NCBI GenBank assembly: GCA_018222405.1
Contig: JAAFAI010000001.1
Span: forward strand, 310,001-374,000
Reading direction: 5' to 3'
Source of the DNA: Gammaproteobacteria bacterium
GTDB lineage: Bacteria; Pseudomonadota; Gammaproteobacteria; Enterobacterales; Alteromonadaceae
Length of the DNA stretch: 64,000 nt
Shown one piece after another: positions 27,658 through 35,866 of this stretch (positions are counted from its first letter, which is position 1; every line of letters starts with the position of its first letter). The notes beneath the pieces were generated by a model, which was not told the DNA's origin, searched no databases, and was given only the letters and a program-made list of their open reading frames with translations. Position numbers and translations under genes: made by a program.

Positions 27658-29016
27658 ATGGCGTTTTCTGTAGTGGTTCTGGCAGCCGGTAAGGGCACCA
27701 GAATGAAGTCGGCGTTACCTAAAGTGTTGCACCCGATTGGCGGTGTGGCGATGGTTCAAAGGATTATCAATACCGCTGAATCCTTAACGGCCACTGCCGT
27801 GCATCTGGTTTATGGTCATGGTGCCGACCAACTGCAGGCCAATGTTAGCGGACAACAAATTAACTGGTGCCTGCAAGCCGAGCAATTAGGCACTGGTCAT
27901 GCAGTAATGCAAACGGTTGAACATATCAGCGACGATGAAGACGTGATGATCCTGGTAGGGGATGCGCCGCTGATTAAAGCCGATACCCTGCAACGACTCA
28001 TCGATGTAAAAGCCAGTTGCGACTTAGCGTTACTCACTGTAAACCTTGACGACCCAACCGGCATGGGCCGCATTATCCGTAACGACGATAACATTGTGGC
28101 CATTGTAGAACATAAGGATGCCACAGAAGCGCAGCGCGCCATTACCGAAATTAATACCGGCATGATGATGATGCCTGGTAAAGACTTAAAGCGCTGGCTT
28201 AGCGAACTGAATAACGACAATGCCCAGGGCGAGTATTATCTTACCGACGTGATTGCCATGGCCGCCAACGAGGGCAAAGTGATCAAAGCCGCCCAACCTG
28301 ATTCGCCATTGGAAGTTGAAGGCGTTAACAACCGCATTCAACTGGCCCGCCTGGAGCGAACCCTGCAGCAATGGCAGGCCGAAGAACTGATGACCAACGG
28401 GGCAACTCTGGCCGACCCGTTACGCGTGGATGTACGCGGCGAGTTAACCACCGGACAGGATGTGTTTATCGACATCAATACCGTGTTTAAAGGCAAGGTA
28501 ACGCTGGGTAATAACGTGGCGATCGGCCCCAACTGTGTGCTGATTGATTGCGAGGTGGCGGATAACGCCGTAATCGAAGCAAACAGTATTGTGGAAGAGG
28601 CCAGCGTGGGTGAATCTTGTACCGTAGGCCCATACGGACGCTTACGCCCGGGCGCGGTAATGGAGCGTGGTGCCAAAGTGGGTAATTTTGTAGAAATGAA
28701 AAAAGCCCGCTTAGGCGAAGGCGCCAAAGCTAATCACCTAACCTACCTGGGTGACGCCGACATCGGCGCCGGCAGTAATATTGGCGCCGGTACCATTACC
28801 TGTAACTATGACGGGGTAAATAAGTCTAAAACCCTAATTGGAGAAAATGCGTTTATTGGCTCTAATTCTGCTCTTGTTGCGCCGGTTGAAATAGGCGCAG
28901 GCGCAACAGTGGCAGCAGGCTCTATTATTACCGCTAAAGTGCCTGACGGCGCGCTGGCCGTGGCACGCAGCAAACAGCGCAACATTGCTGGCTGGCAGCG
29001 CCCTAAGAAAAAATAA
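27658..29016 (+). CDS. glmU: Bifunctional GlcN-1-P acetyltransferase / UDP-GlcNAc pyrophosphorylase
   Basis: The enzyme makes UDP-GlcNAc, precursor of peptidoglycan and lipopolysaccharide. The N-terminal uridylyltransferase domain begins [20 protein letters not shown], with VLVGDAPLI and GEYYLTDVI following. From about residue 250 a left-handed beta-helix of hexapeptide repeats carries the acetyltransferase ([35 protein letters not shown]). The 452 residues are typical. AAGGATG precedes the ATG. It is first in a cluster that runs through to glmS, with overlapping next gene. Confidence 0.97.
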   Translation: MAFSVVVLAAGKGTRMKSALPKVLHPIGGVAMVQRIINTAESLTATAVHLVYGHGADQLQANVSGQQINWCLQAEQLGTGHAVMQTVEHISDDEDVMILVGDAPLIKADTLQRLIDVKASCDLALLTVNLDDPTGMGRIIRNDDNIVAIVEHKDATEAQRAITEINTGMMMMPGKDLKRWLSELNNDNAQGEYYLTDVIAMAANEGKVIKAAQPDSPLEVEGVNNRIQLARLERTLQQWQAEELMTNGATLADPLRVDVRGELTTGQDVFIDINTVFKGKVTLGNNVAIGPNCVLIDCEVADNAVIEANSIVEEASVGESCTVGPYGRLRPGAVMERGAKVGNFVEMKKARLGEGAKANHLTYLGDADIGAGSNIGAGTITCNYDGVNKSKTLIGENAFIGSNSALVAPVEIGAGATVAAGSIITAKVPDGALAVARSKQRNIAGWQRPKKK

Positions 29017-30056
29017 TGGCTCTTTCAGTATTGGTTATGGGTTTTGGCTACGCCGCCAAAACCTTTCATGTACCGTTTTTACAGGCGATGGATACGTATA
29101 GCATTACTGGCGTGGTGTCATCGGATCCGGCCAAGGTGCAGGGAACGTTGCCGGGCGTTAGCGTGTATAACAGCTTTGAGCAGGCAATCACTGACGATGA
29201 CTTTGATTTGATAGTGATCACCACACCCAATCATCTGCATGCCGAACAGGCAGAGGCGGCGCTGCGTGCCGGGTGCCATGTGCTGGTGGAGAAACCTTTT
29301 ACCCTCAGCAGTGAACGGGCAGAGCAACTGGTAGCGCTCGCTGGTCAACTTAATAAACAGCTTTGCGTGTTTCATAATCGTCGCTTTGACGGCGACTTCC
29401 TTACCCTTAAAAAGCTTATCGCCGAGCAGGCGGTGGGTAATATTAAGCGGCTTGAGAGTCGTTTCGACCGGTTCAGGCCTAAGCCACGCAAGCGCTGGCG
29501 GGAAAATGCCGGCCCGGGCAGCGGAATATTCTGGGATCTCGGCCCCCATCTTATTGACCAGGCTGTGCAGTTATTCGGGATGCCGCAGCAGGTGTCGGCC
29601 GATATCCGTATTCTGCGAGACGGCGGCGAATCCGACGACGCCTTTGAGGTAACGCTGCATTATACTGCTATCACCGTGAGAGTCGGCAGTTCGCCATTCG
29701 AAGCGGGCCCTACGCTACGATATGCATTGCAGGGAACCCAAGGCAGTTACCGCAAGTACCACCTCGATCCGCAGGAAGACCAGCTCAAAGCCGGCATGTC
29801 CTTTGATGATCCCGAGTGGTCTGTAGCTCCCGCGCCGCAGCACGGTACGCTTTACCTTGAAGATGAAAGTAAAACGGTGGCGACGCTAAATGGTGGTTAC
29901 ACTACCTTTTATAGTCACCTGGCAGCGGCATTAACCACCAACAGCGCCGAAGCGTTACCTGCCAGCGGGCAAAGCGTAGTGGCCGTGATCAGGCTGATTG
30001 AACTGGCCAGGCTTGCCAGTGAGCAGCAGCAAACACTAAGCGTGGAATGCATTTAA
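29016..30056 (+). CDS. Gfo/Idh/MocA family oxidoreductase (YdgJ-like)
   Basis: The 346-residue protein has an N-terminal Rossmann domain (VLVMGFGYAAKTFHVPFL; VVSSDP; ITTPNHLHAEQAEAALRAGCHVLVEKPF with the conserved EKP lysine) and a C-terminal substrate domain (GSGIFWDLGPHLIDQAVQLFG, with the family's Asp-His pair). It resembles E. coli YdgJ. The family acts on sugars or cyclitols with NAD(P). It starts in a TAATG overlap with glmU, so translation is coupled. A link to amino sugars is suggested by position but the substrate is not known. Confidence 0.88.
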   Translation: MALSVLVMGFGYAAKTFHVPFLQAMDTYSITGVVSSDPAKVQGTLPGVSVYNSFEQAITDDDFDLIVITTPNHLHAEQAEAALRAGCHVLVEKPFTLSSERAEQLVALAGQLNKQLCVFHNRRFDGDFLTLKKLIAEQAVGNIKRLESRFDRFRPKPRKRWRENAGPGSGIFWDLGPHLIDQAVQLFGMPQQVSADIRILRDGGESDDAFEVTLHYTAITVRVGSSPFEAGPTLRYALQGTQGSYRKYHLDPQEDQLKAGMSFDDPEWSVAPAPQHGTLYLEDESKTVATLNGGYTTFYSHLAAALTTNSAEALPASGQSVVAVIRLIELARLASEQQQTLSVECI

Positions 30057-30586
30057 CCGATCCGGATATTAACGCACTGGGCGATAGCAACGCGCGAATT
30101 CGCGTGTATATTGGCAATCGCCCCAATACGCTGATTGAGCACTTACAGCCCGGCGTATCCCCATTGGTGGAGCAGGATATATACAATATCGGCCAGGCTT
30201 GCGGCAACGGTTGGCGAAAAGTGTTTAACGTTTATGCCAAGCTGATCTTCACCCTGCCGCCCACCTTGGGGTTCAGGGGCACCACAACCCGCTGGCAGGA
30301 TTTTCGTGATAGCCGCTTATTACAAGCGGGCTCTGGTACCGCGTTGTATTTCAGCGAACCCGAAGAATTTTCGCCCGACGTGCTTCATATTATAACCGGC
30401 AAGACCTATGCAAACTCCCTTTCTGTGGCTTCCTCCCTATACTGGGAAACACCTGAATTTGCCATAAATAAGCAACGCAATATTGTGGTGTGCCCGTACT
30501 TTGATTACCGCCAACTTTCGAATGCAAAGATAGTGTTTCTAATCAACATGCTCGAGCAGTTACCTTTACCTATGTATAAAAATTAA
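30047..30586 (+). CDS. Conserved hypothetical protein between glmU and glmS
   Basis: The 179-residue soluble protein shows no family I can name with confidence. It is a mixed alpha/beta sequence with many aromatics (WRKVFNVYAKLIFTLPP, TRWQDFRDSRLLQAG, YFDYRQLSNAKIVFLINMLEQLP), no signal peptide and no membrane helix. Its ATG lies 10 bp inside the preceding oxidoreductase gene, which argues that it is a real translated gene. It ends at the edge of an inverted-repeat control region for the DeoR gene. Function unknown. Confidence 0.7.
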   Translation: MHLTDPDINALGDSNARIRVYIGNRPNTLIEHLQPGVSPLVEQDIYNIGQACGNGWRKVFNVYAKLIFTLPPTLGFRGTTTRWQDFRDSRLLQAGSGTALYFSEPEEFSPDVLHIITGKTYANSLSVASSLYWETPEFAINKQRNIVVCPYFDYRQLSNAKIVFLINMLEQLPLPMYKN

Positions 30587-30648
30587 TTCGTAACATTTGA
30601 AAGTTTAGTGCTATATTTAGTTTCAAATGAAATTTATAACTTACGAAT
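30586..30648. promoter_or_regulatory. Nested inverted repeats at the DeoR-type regulator promoter
   Basis: ATTCGTAA (30586-30593) pairs with TTACGAAT (30641-30648), which reaches the DeoR gene's ATG. CATTTGAAA (30594-30602) pairs with TTTCAAATG (30621-30629). The arms are directly adjacent on the left side and spaced on the right. This is a likely autoregulatory operator region, or a looping site, for the DeoR protein. Confidence 0.55.
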
Positions 30649-31417
30649 GAAACAAAAAAGAAATATTCACGCGCGTCATGAAAGCATTGTTAACTGGGTT
30701 GTTCAACACGGACAAACCCCGGTGGAAACCCTCGCCCGTGAGTTTTCGACCTCTGAAGTCACCATTCGTAAAGATCTGACCCTGCTCGCCGAGCAAGGCC
30801 GTCTGATCCGCCAGCACGGCGGTGCGGCGCCTCTGAACAAGCCACAACCCACTAACAATAATCAGTCATCGCTGAAACAGGCGATTGGGCAGCTTGCTGC
30901 CTCGCTGGTAAATGATAGCCAAAAAATCGTTATCGACAGTGGCAGTACTACCGCCACTATGGTGGAGCACCTTAAACAGCCTTCGCAACTGGTGGTGATG
31001 ACTAATTCGCTGGATGTCGCCAACCAGTTAGTCACCTTTGAAAATGAACCTACCGTGCTGATGACCGGCGGTACCTGGGATAAACAGTCGCAGTCTTTTC
31101 AGGGCAATATGGCGGGTAAGATGCTACAGTCCTATAGTTTTGATTTGGCCTTTGTGGGCGCAGCCGGACTGGATGTGGAGCGCGGCACCACCACCTATAA
31201 TGAACTGACCCTGCTGAGCCAGGAAATGGCCCGGGTAGCCGGCAAAGTGGTGGTTTTAGCGGAATCAACCAAACTCAGGCATAAAATGCCGAATATCGAA
31301 TTGGCCTGGCAACAGGTAGCAGTGCTGGTAACCGATGACGGTTTACCATTCAGTGCAGAACAACAATTAAATCAACAAGGTGTGAAGGTAATGAAAGCCT
31401 CACTCAATGGAGAATAG
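30647..31417 (+). CDS. DeoR family regulator, probably GlmR-like control of glmS
   Basis: The 256-residue protein has an N-terminal winged helix ([51 protein letters not shown]) and a C-terminal sugar-phosphate isomerase-like sensor ([34 protein letters not shown]-like [20 protein letters not shown]). The ATG at 30647 fits the family size; a GTG at 30608 would add 13 residues and lies in the operator. It sits 2 bp ahead of glmS. Pseudomonas has a DeoR-type GlmR between glmU and glmS, so sensing an amino-sugar phosphate is a reasonable inference. Confidence 0.9.
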   Translation: MKQKRNIHARHESIVNWVVQHGQTPVETLAREFSTSEVTIRKDLTLLAEQGRLIRQHGGAAPLNKPQPTNNNQSSLKQAIGQLAASLVNDSQKIVIDSGSTTATMVEHLKQPSQLVVMTNSLDVANQLVTFENEPTVLMTGGTWDKQSQSFQGNMAGKMLQSYSFDLAFVGAAGLDVERGTTTYNELTLLSQEMARVAGKVVVLAESTKLRHKMPNIELAWQQVAVLVTDDGLPFSAEQQLNQQGVKVMKASLNGE

Positions 31418-31419
31418 CT

Positions 31420-33252
31420 ATGTGTGGGATCGTCGGTGCGGTTGCAGAGCGTAATGTAGTTGAGATATTGCTTGAGGGCCTCAAGCGCCTGGAGTACCGG
31501 GGCTATGACTCTGCCGGGGTAGCGTTGTTACAACCCAATGGCATTCTTAGCCGCGTACGGCGTACCGGTAAGGTACAGGAGCTGGTGGATGCGCTTAGCG
31601 ATCAGGAAGCGCTTGGCTCGACCGGTATTGCACATACGCGCTGGGCGACTCATGGCGGTGTAACAGAAGCCAATGCTCACCCGCACTTCTCCGACGATCG
31701 CATTGCCGTAGTGCACAACGGTATTATTGAGAACTATCAGTCTCTGCGTGAACAACTCACTACCAAAGGCTACACCTTTACCAGCGATACAGACACCGAA
31801 ACCATTGCCCACACGGTGAATGAAGAGTTAAAGAATACGGATTCTTTACTGGCTGCCGTGCAGGCGTCAGTAAAGCAATTTCACGGCGCTTACGGCACCG
31901 TTATTATGGATCGTGCCGACCCGTCTAAAGTGGTGGTTGCCCGTTCAGGCAGCCCACTAGTGATTGGTCTTGGCTTGGGCGAGAACTTTGTTGCCTCGGA
32001 TCAGATGGCGCTGCTGCCTGTAACCCGCCGTTTTATGTTTCTTGAAGAAGGCGATGTGGCTGAGATTACCCGTCGCAGCGTATCGGTGTTTGATAAAGAC
32101 GGTAAGCCGGTTAAACGCGAGATAATCGAATCGAATATCGAACATGATGCTGGCGATAAAGGCGGCTATCGCCATTACATGCTCAAAGAAATCCACGAAC
32201 AACCAGTGGTTGTGCGTAACACTTTAAAAGAACGTGTAAGCGATGAGGGATTGCTGCCGGATATCTTTGGCAAAGGGGCTGATGAGCTGCTCGCGAAGAT
32301 TAAACACGTGCAGATTGTGGCCTGTGGTACCAGCTACCACGCAGGCATGACCGCACGTTACTGGCTGGAACAGTTTGCCAATGTGTCCTGTAACGTGGAA
32401 ATTGCTTCCGAATTCCGCTATCGCAAATCAGTGGTGCACGAAAACAGCCTGCTGGTGACAATTTCTCAGTCAGGCGAAACCGCCGATACCCTGGCCGCAC
32501 TGCGTTTGGCCAAAGATCTTGGCTATACTGCAAGCCTGACCATTTGTAATGTGCCGGGTTCCTCACTGGTGCGCGAGTCGGACATGGCGTTTATGACCCG
32601 CGCTGGCGCGGAAATTGGCGTGGCTTCCACCAAAGCGTTTTCCACCCAGCTTACGGCGTTTTTAATTCTGACCCTTGCCTTAGGTGAGCATAACGGCATG
32701 TCCACAGCCGATAAGCAAGCCATTGTGCAGGGGCTGCACAGCCTGCCTGCCAAGCTGGAAGAAACCCTGGCTATTACCCAGGGCATCGAAGACTTAGCTG
32801 AGGAATTTGCTGATAAGAATCACTCCTTATTCCTTGGCCGCGGCGACCAGTACCCCATAGCAATGGAAGGGGCGCTAAAGCTTAAAGAGATTTCTTATAT
32901 ACACGCCGAAGCCTATGCATCAGGTGAGCTTAAGCATGGACCACTGGCACTGATCGATGAAGAAATGCCGGTGATTGTGGTTGCGCCAAACAACGAGTTA
33001 CTGGAAAAGCTCAAATCCAACGTTGAGGAAGTGCGCGCCCGTGGCGGTATAATGTACGTGTTTGCCGATAAAGACGCGTCATTCGCCAGTGACGAAACCA
33101 TGCGGGTCATCAATGTTCCACACTGTGACGGCCCGATTGCACCAATTATCTACACCATCCCGCTGCAGTTACTTTCGTATTACGTGGCACTGATAAAAGG
33201 GACAGACGTAGACCAACCAAGGAACCTGGCTAAATCGGTTACTGTTGAATAA
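31420..33252 (+). CDS. glmS: Glutamine-fructose-6-phosphate aminotransferase (isomerizing)
   Basis: The enzyme makes glucosamine-6-phosphate from fructose-6-phosphate and glutamine, the entry step to UDP-GlcNAc. Residue Cys2 (MCGIVGAV) is the glutaminase nucleophile; [16 protein letters not shown] and NGIIENY follow. Two SIS domains come after residue 240 ([60 protein letters not shown]), and the sequence ends [11 protein letters not shown]. The 610 residues are standard. GGAGA precedes the ATG. No glmS ribozyme is possible here because only 2 bp separate it from the upstream gene. Confidence 0.98.
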   Translation: MCGIVGAVAERNVVEILLEGLKRLEYRGYDSAGVALLQPNGILSRVRRTGKVQELVDALSDQEALGSTGIAHTRWATHGGVTEANAHPHFSDDRIAVVHNGIIENYQSLREQLTTKGYTFTSDTDTETIAHTVNEELKNTDSLLAAVQASVKQFHGAYGTVIMDRADPSKVVVARSGSPLVIGLGLGENFVASDQMALLPVTRRFMFLEEGDVAEITRRSVSVFDKDGKPVKREIIESNIEHDAGDKGGYRHYMLKEIHEQPVVVRNTLKERVSDEGLLPDIFGKGADELLAKIKHVQIVACGTSYHAGMTARYWLEQFANVSCNVEIASEFRYRKSVVHENSLLVTISQSGETADTLAALRLAKDLGYTASLTICNVPGSSLVRESDMAFMTRAGAEIGVASTKAFSTQLTAFLILTLALGEHNGMSTADKQAIVQGLHSLPAKLEETLAITQGIEDLAEEFADKNHSLFLGRGDQYPIAMEGALKLKEISYIHAEAYASGELKHGPLALIDEEMPVIVVAPNNELLEKLKSNVEEVRARGGIMYVFADKDASFASDETMRVINVPHCDGPIAPIIYTIPLQLLSYYVALIKGTDVDQPRNLAKSVTVE

Positions 33253-33302
33253 CCGATAGACTTGCTTTATGTCAGTTGGTGCGCAGATAGCCTTTTAAAC
33301 GT

Positions 33303-33332
33303 AAAAAAAACCCGCAATTTGCGGGATTTTTA
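33303..33332 (+). terminator. Intrinsic terminator of the glm cluster
   Basis: A run of eight A precedes CCCGC-AATTT-GCGGG, followed by ATTTTTA, about 50 bp after the glmS stop. The A-run makes it usable from the minus strand as well. Confidence 0.85.
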
Positions 33333-33354
33333 TGCTTAACAGTTTTGACTGAAA

Positions 33355-33834
33355 TTAAAAGCAGTAGGCAATATTTAATGAACCCGACGCGGCGACCACA
33401 TCGTCTTCATCTTCATTAAGCATATCGGCGTAATCACCAGCAGTTCGGATTGCCAGCGTAAAATCGAGTGACACTTTCTGCCTGTTGTAACCAATACCGC
33501 CGCTAATCTGGGCACCGGAGAAGTTTTCATCTAAGCCATCTGCTTCCATTTCTTCTGAGTAGAAGCCGCCACCGATGAAAGCTTAAAAGCCATCGCTAGC
33601 GAGTCCGGTACCAAAGTATGCATTGGCTTCTAGTCCGGAAGCTTCGAGCTCTCAGAAATCATCATGTTCCACTGAATAGTATTGGCCAGGCAATGAAAAA
33701 TGGTCATTAAAAGCGTAGTCGCCAAATACACTAAAACCTGCAAATTGAAACAGCTAGATTGGACAGTCACTCACATTGTCACTCACTTTTCTTAACTCTA
33801 CCTTCATCTGGGTTAAGGATACAGAATCGTCTGC
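33355..33834 (-). pseudogene. Decayed outer-membrane beta-barrel protein gene, four in-frame stops
   Basis: One minus-strand frame reads through about 160 residues of barrel-like sequence: ADDSVSLTQMKVELRKVSDN, then LFQFAGFSVFGDYAFND, then ELEASGLEANAYFGTGLA, then AFIGGGFYSEEMEADG, QISGGIGYNRQKVSLDF and a C-terminal SLNIAYCF ending in phenylalanine as outer-membrane proteins do. It is broken by TAA (33583-33585), TGA (33652-33654) and TAG (33754-33756); another TAG at 33835-33837 bounds it upstream where a signal peptide should be. No frameshift is needed to join the segments. The intact segment 33355-33549 is just the C-terminal tail. The exact barrel family was not identified. Confidence 0.75.
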
Positions 33835-33883
33835 CTAAGACGAATAATGTATCGCATATGGCACATAAAAAGCTCATATGAAC

Positions 33884-33986
33884 TTCATATAGTGCAAATG
33901 TGCTATCTTTGAATTTGACTATTTTATTCTGATGCACTATATATAAATCATTAATCGGTTAAATGTTTCATATGTAGCGCAAATGC
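33884..33986 (+). promoter_or_regulatory. Repeat-rich control region of hipBA
   Basis: ATATAGTGCA (33887-33896) has an exact inverted copy TGCACTATAT (33933-33942). A near-direct repeat, TTCATATAGTGCAAATG (from 33885) and TTCATATGTAGCGCAAATG (from 33968), places the second copy over the hipB start codon. Such repeats suit autorepression by HipB, as in known hipBA operons, although the motif differs from the E. coli TATCC-N8-GGATA box. Confidence 0.55.
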
Positions 33987-34321
33987 CAAAATCTACAGTC
34001 AGAAGTTACTCCCGTTACACCGAAGAAGCGCTAACATTGTTGGCTAAGCTCATTCGTGCCTCAAGACTCGAGAAAAAGATGAGTGCACAGGAAGTTGCAG
34101 ATCGCGCCGGCATCTCCAGAGGGATGCTTTCCCGCATAGAAAAGGCAGATCCTAAATGCGAAATAGGAGCAACTTTTGAGGTAGCCAGAATCGTCGGTGT
34201 AACACTGTTTGAGGCAGAACAGAGCCGACTTACTATGCAGGTCAGGCAAATTGAAGAAAAGCTGTCACTGTTGCCTAAGAGTGCCCGAAAAACGAGTAAG
34301 GAAGTAATAGATGACTTCTAA
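33983..34321 (+). CDS. hipB: HipB-like antitoxin, XRE helix-turn-helix
   Basis: The 112-residue protein has a helix-turn-helix of the Cro/CI type at about residues 33-65 (KKMSAQEVADRAGISRGMLSRIEKADPKCEIGATFEVARIVGV) and a C-terminal helical tail. The adjoining hipA overlaps its 3' end by 11 bp, the usual arrangement for a type II antitoxin-toxin pair in which the antitoxin represses the operon. Its promoter carries matching repeats. It sits between two pseudogenes, which suggests acquisition by transfer. Confidence 0.85.
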   Translation: MPKSTVRSYSRYTEEALTLLAKLIRASRLEKKMSAQEVADRAGISRGMLSRIEKADPKCEIGATFEVARIVGVTLFEAEQSRLTMQVRQIEEKLSLLPKSARKTSKEVIDDF

Positions 34322-35564
34322 ACAGGATTATAAAGAAGTATTCGTCTGGATTTGGCTGCCCGAAGAACCCCAGCCTGTCGTGGCAGGTCGTCTCGCACCT
34401 GACGGTGATAATTTGATCTTCAACTACGGTAAAAGTTACTTAGAAAGAGTGAAGGATGCCGTGCCTCTCTATGAACCTGAGCTCCCCCTGCGTCCCGGTG
34501 CACTTCCGTTATTAGACGGGCTTAGCGTGCCCGGCTGTATTCGCGACAGTGCGCCAGATGCATGGGGCAGGCGCGTTATTATCAACCGTCGACTCGGGTA
34601 TAAGGGTGATGATATCGATACGGCTCAACTAAATGAGCTGACCTATCTTCTGGAGTCGGGGTCTGACCGCATTGGTGCATTAGATTTTCAGCTTTCTCCT
34701 AGCGAATACGTACCGCGCTCTGCGAAGAATGTCACCATGGAGGAATTAGTAAAATCGGCAGAACGCGTTGAAAAAGGCGTACCGCTAACACCCGAGTTAG
34801 ATCAAGCCCTGTTTCACGGAAGTTCGATTGGTGGCGCTCGCCCTAAAGCACTGATTGAAGAAGATGGAACAAAATACATTGCAAAATTTTCCGCCAATAA
34901 TGATATCTACAGTGTCGTTAAGGCCGAATATATCGCCATGCGATTGGCAGAGCTGGCAGAACTTGATGTGGCGCCTGTTAAACTCACCAAGGCCGCGAAT
35001 AAAGATGTACTGCTGGTAGAACGGTTTGATCGTGGGGTTTCAGAGAGAGGCTGGGCAAGAAAGTCTATTGTGTCGGCACTTACCCTGTTTGCTCTGGATG
35101 ATATGATGGCGCGGTATGCCAGCTATGAGACGCTGGCAGAAATCATTCGACACAGATTCACTAAACCGAAAGAGACCCTTCGGGAATTATTTTGCCGCCT
35201 GACATTTAATGTTCTTTGCGGCAATACAGACGATCATGCTCGCAACCATGCAGCATTCTGGAATGGCCACACACTAACCTTAACACCGGCCTATGATATA
35301 TGTCCTCAGGGGCGTACCGGAAACGAAGCTTCTCAGGCCATGCTCATAGTAGGTAACAATAAAATGAGCCAACTCGCCACTTGCCTGCAATCAGCGCATA
35401 ACTTTCTGCTATCGCAAGAGGAAGCTAAGGCCATTTTTGAACACCAAATTCAGATAATTAAAGATAACTTTGATGCCGTCTGTGCCGAAGCTGAACTGTC
35501 TGAAATCGATAAGCGGTTGTTTTGGCAGCGGCAGTTTTTAAACCCTTACTCTTTAACGCAATAG
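34311..35564 (+). CDS. hipA: HipA-type toxin kinase
   Basis: The 417-residue protein has an N-terminal HipA domain (VAGRLAPDGDNLIFNYGKSYL, LLDGLSVPGCIRDSAPDAWGRRVI) and a C-terminal kinase core. Visible kinase parts are the Gly/Ser loop GSSIGGARPK (170-179), the lysine strand KYIAKFS near 190, the catalytic loop GNTDDHARN (304-312) and the metal-binding AYDI (327-330). All needed residues are present, so it should be active. E. coli HipA phosphorylates GltX and induces persistence; the target here is not known. It is translationally coupled to hipB. Confidence 0.9.
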   Translation: MTSKQDYKEVFVWIWLPEEPQPVVAGRLAPDGDNLIFNYGKSYLERVKDAVPLYEPELPLRPGALPLLDGLSVPGCIRDSAPDAWGRRVIINRRLGYKGDDIDTAQLNELTYLLESGSDRIGALDFQLSPSEYVPRSAKNVTMEELVKSAERVEKGVPLTPELDQALFHGSSIGGARPKALIEEDGTKYIAKFSANNDIYSVVKAEYIAMRLAELAELDVAPVKLTKAANKDVLLVERFDRGVSERGWARKSIVSALTLFALDDMMARYASYETLAEIIRHRFTKPKETLRELFCRLTFNVLCGNTDDHARNHAAFWNGHTLTLTPAYDICPQGRTGNEASQAMLIVGNNKMSQLATCLQSAHNFLLSQEEAKAIFEHQIQIIKDNFDAVCAEAELSEIDKRLFWQRQFLNPYSLTQ

Positions 35565-35576
35565 TTCGCAGCGTCG

Positions 35577-35771
35577 CTATTTTCCGTTTAGTGTAGCAGG
35601 GTGTGTGCGCTGATAGGTCTCTACCAACTGCTTACTAGTGACATGAGTGCAGACTTGCGTGGTAGAGATATCAGCATCTCCTAACTGTTACTGAATTATG
35701 TGAATGTCTGCGCCATTTTCTAACATCTGGATGGCGGTAATATACCTGTATAAATTGCATGCTTCGGTCAT
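35577..35771 (-). pseudogene. Decayed C-terminal fragment of a tyrosine recombinase (phage-type integrase)
   Basis: Reading the minus strand from 35771 gives MTEACNLYRYITAIQMLENG, then ADIHIIQ, stop, QLGDADISTTQVCTHVTSK, QLVETYQRTHPATLNGK and a final stop. This matches the integrase C-terminus usually seen as a HLFRHT block, then QMLENGADIR, LGHADI and a TQIYTHV box. Relative to the pattern, HxLxR is now NxLxR, the LGH histidine is Asp, and the catalytic Tyr is Cys; a TAA lies at 35688-35690. The rest of the gene is gone. It lies 12 bp after hipA, on the opposite strand. Confidence 0.78.
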
Positions 35772-35866
35772 TTAAAAATAATCTGTCACCCGAGGCGATA
35801 CTGGGAGGCCAGAATGAGACGAGTGGCTTTAAACCACTCATCCCGTTTTGTTAAAGGCAGTTAGTC

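Noticed and set aside
31418-31419. glmS ribozyme upstream of glmS
   Set aside because: Only 2 bp separate glmS from the preceding gene, and glmS ribozymes are a feature of Gram-positive bacteria.
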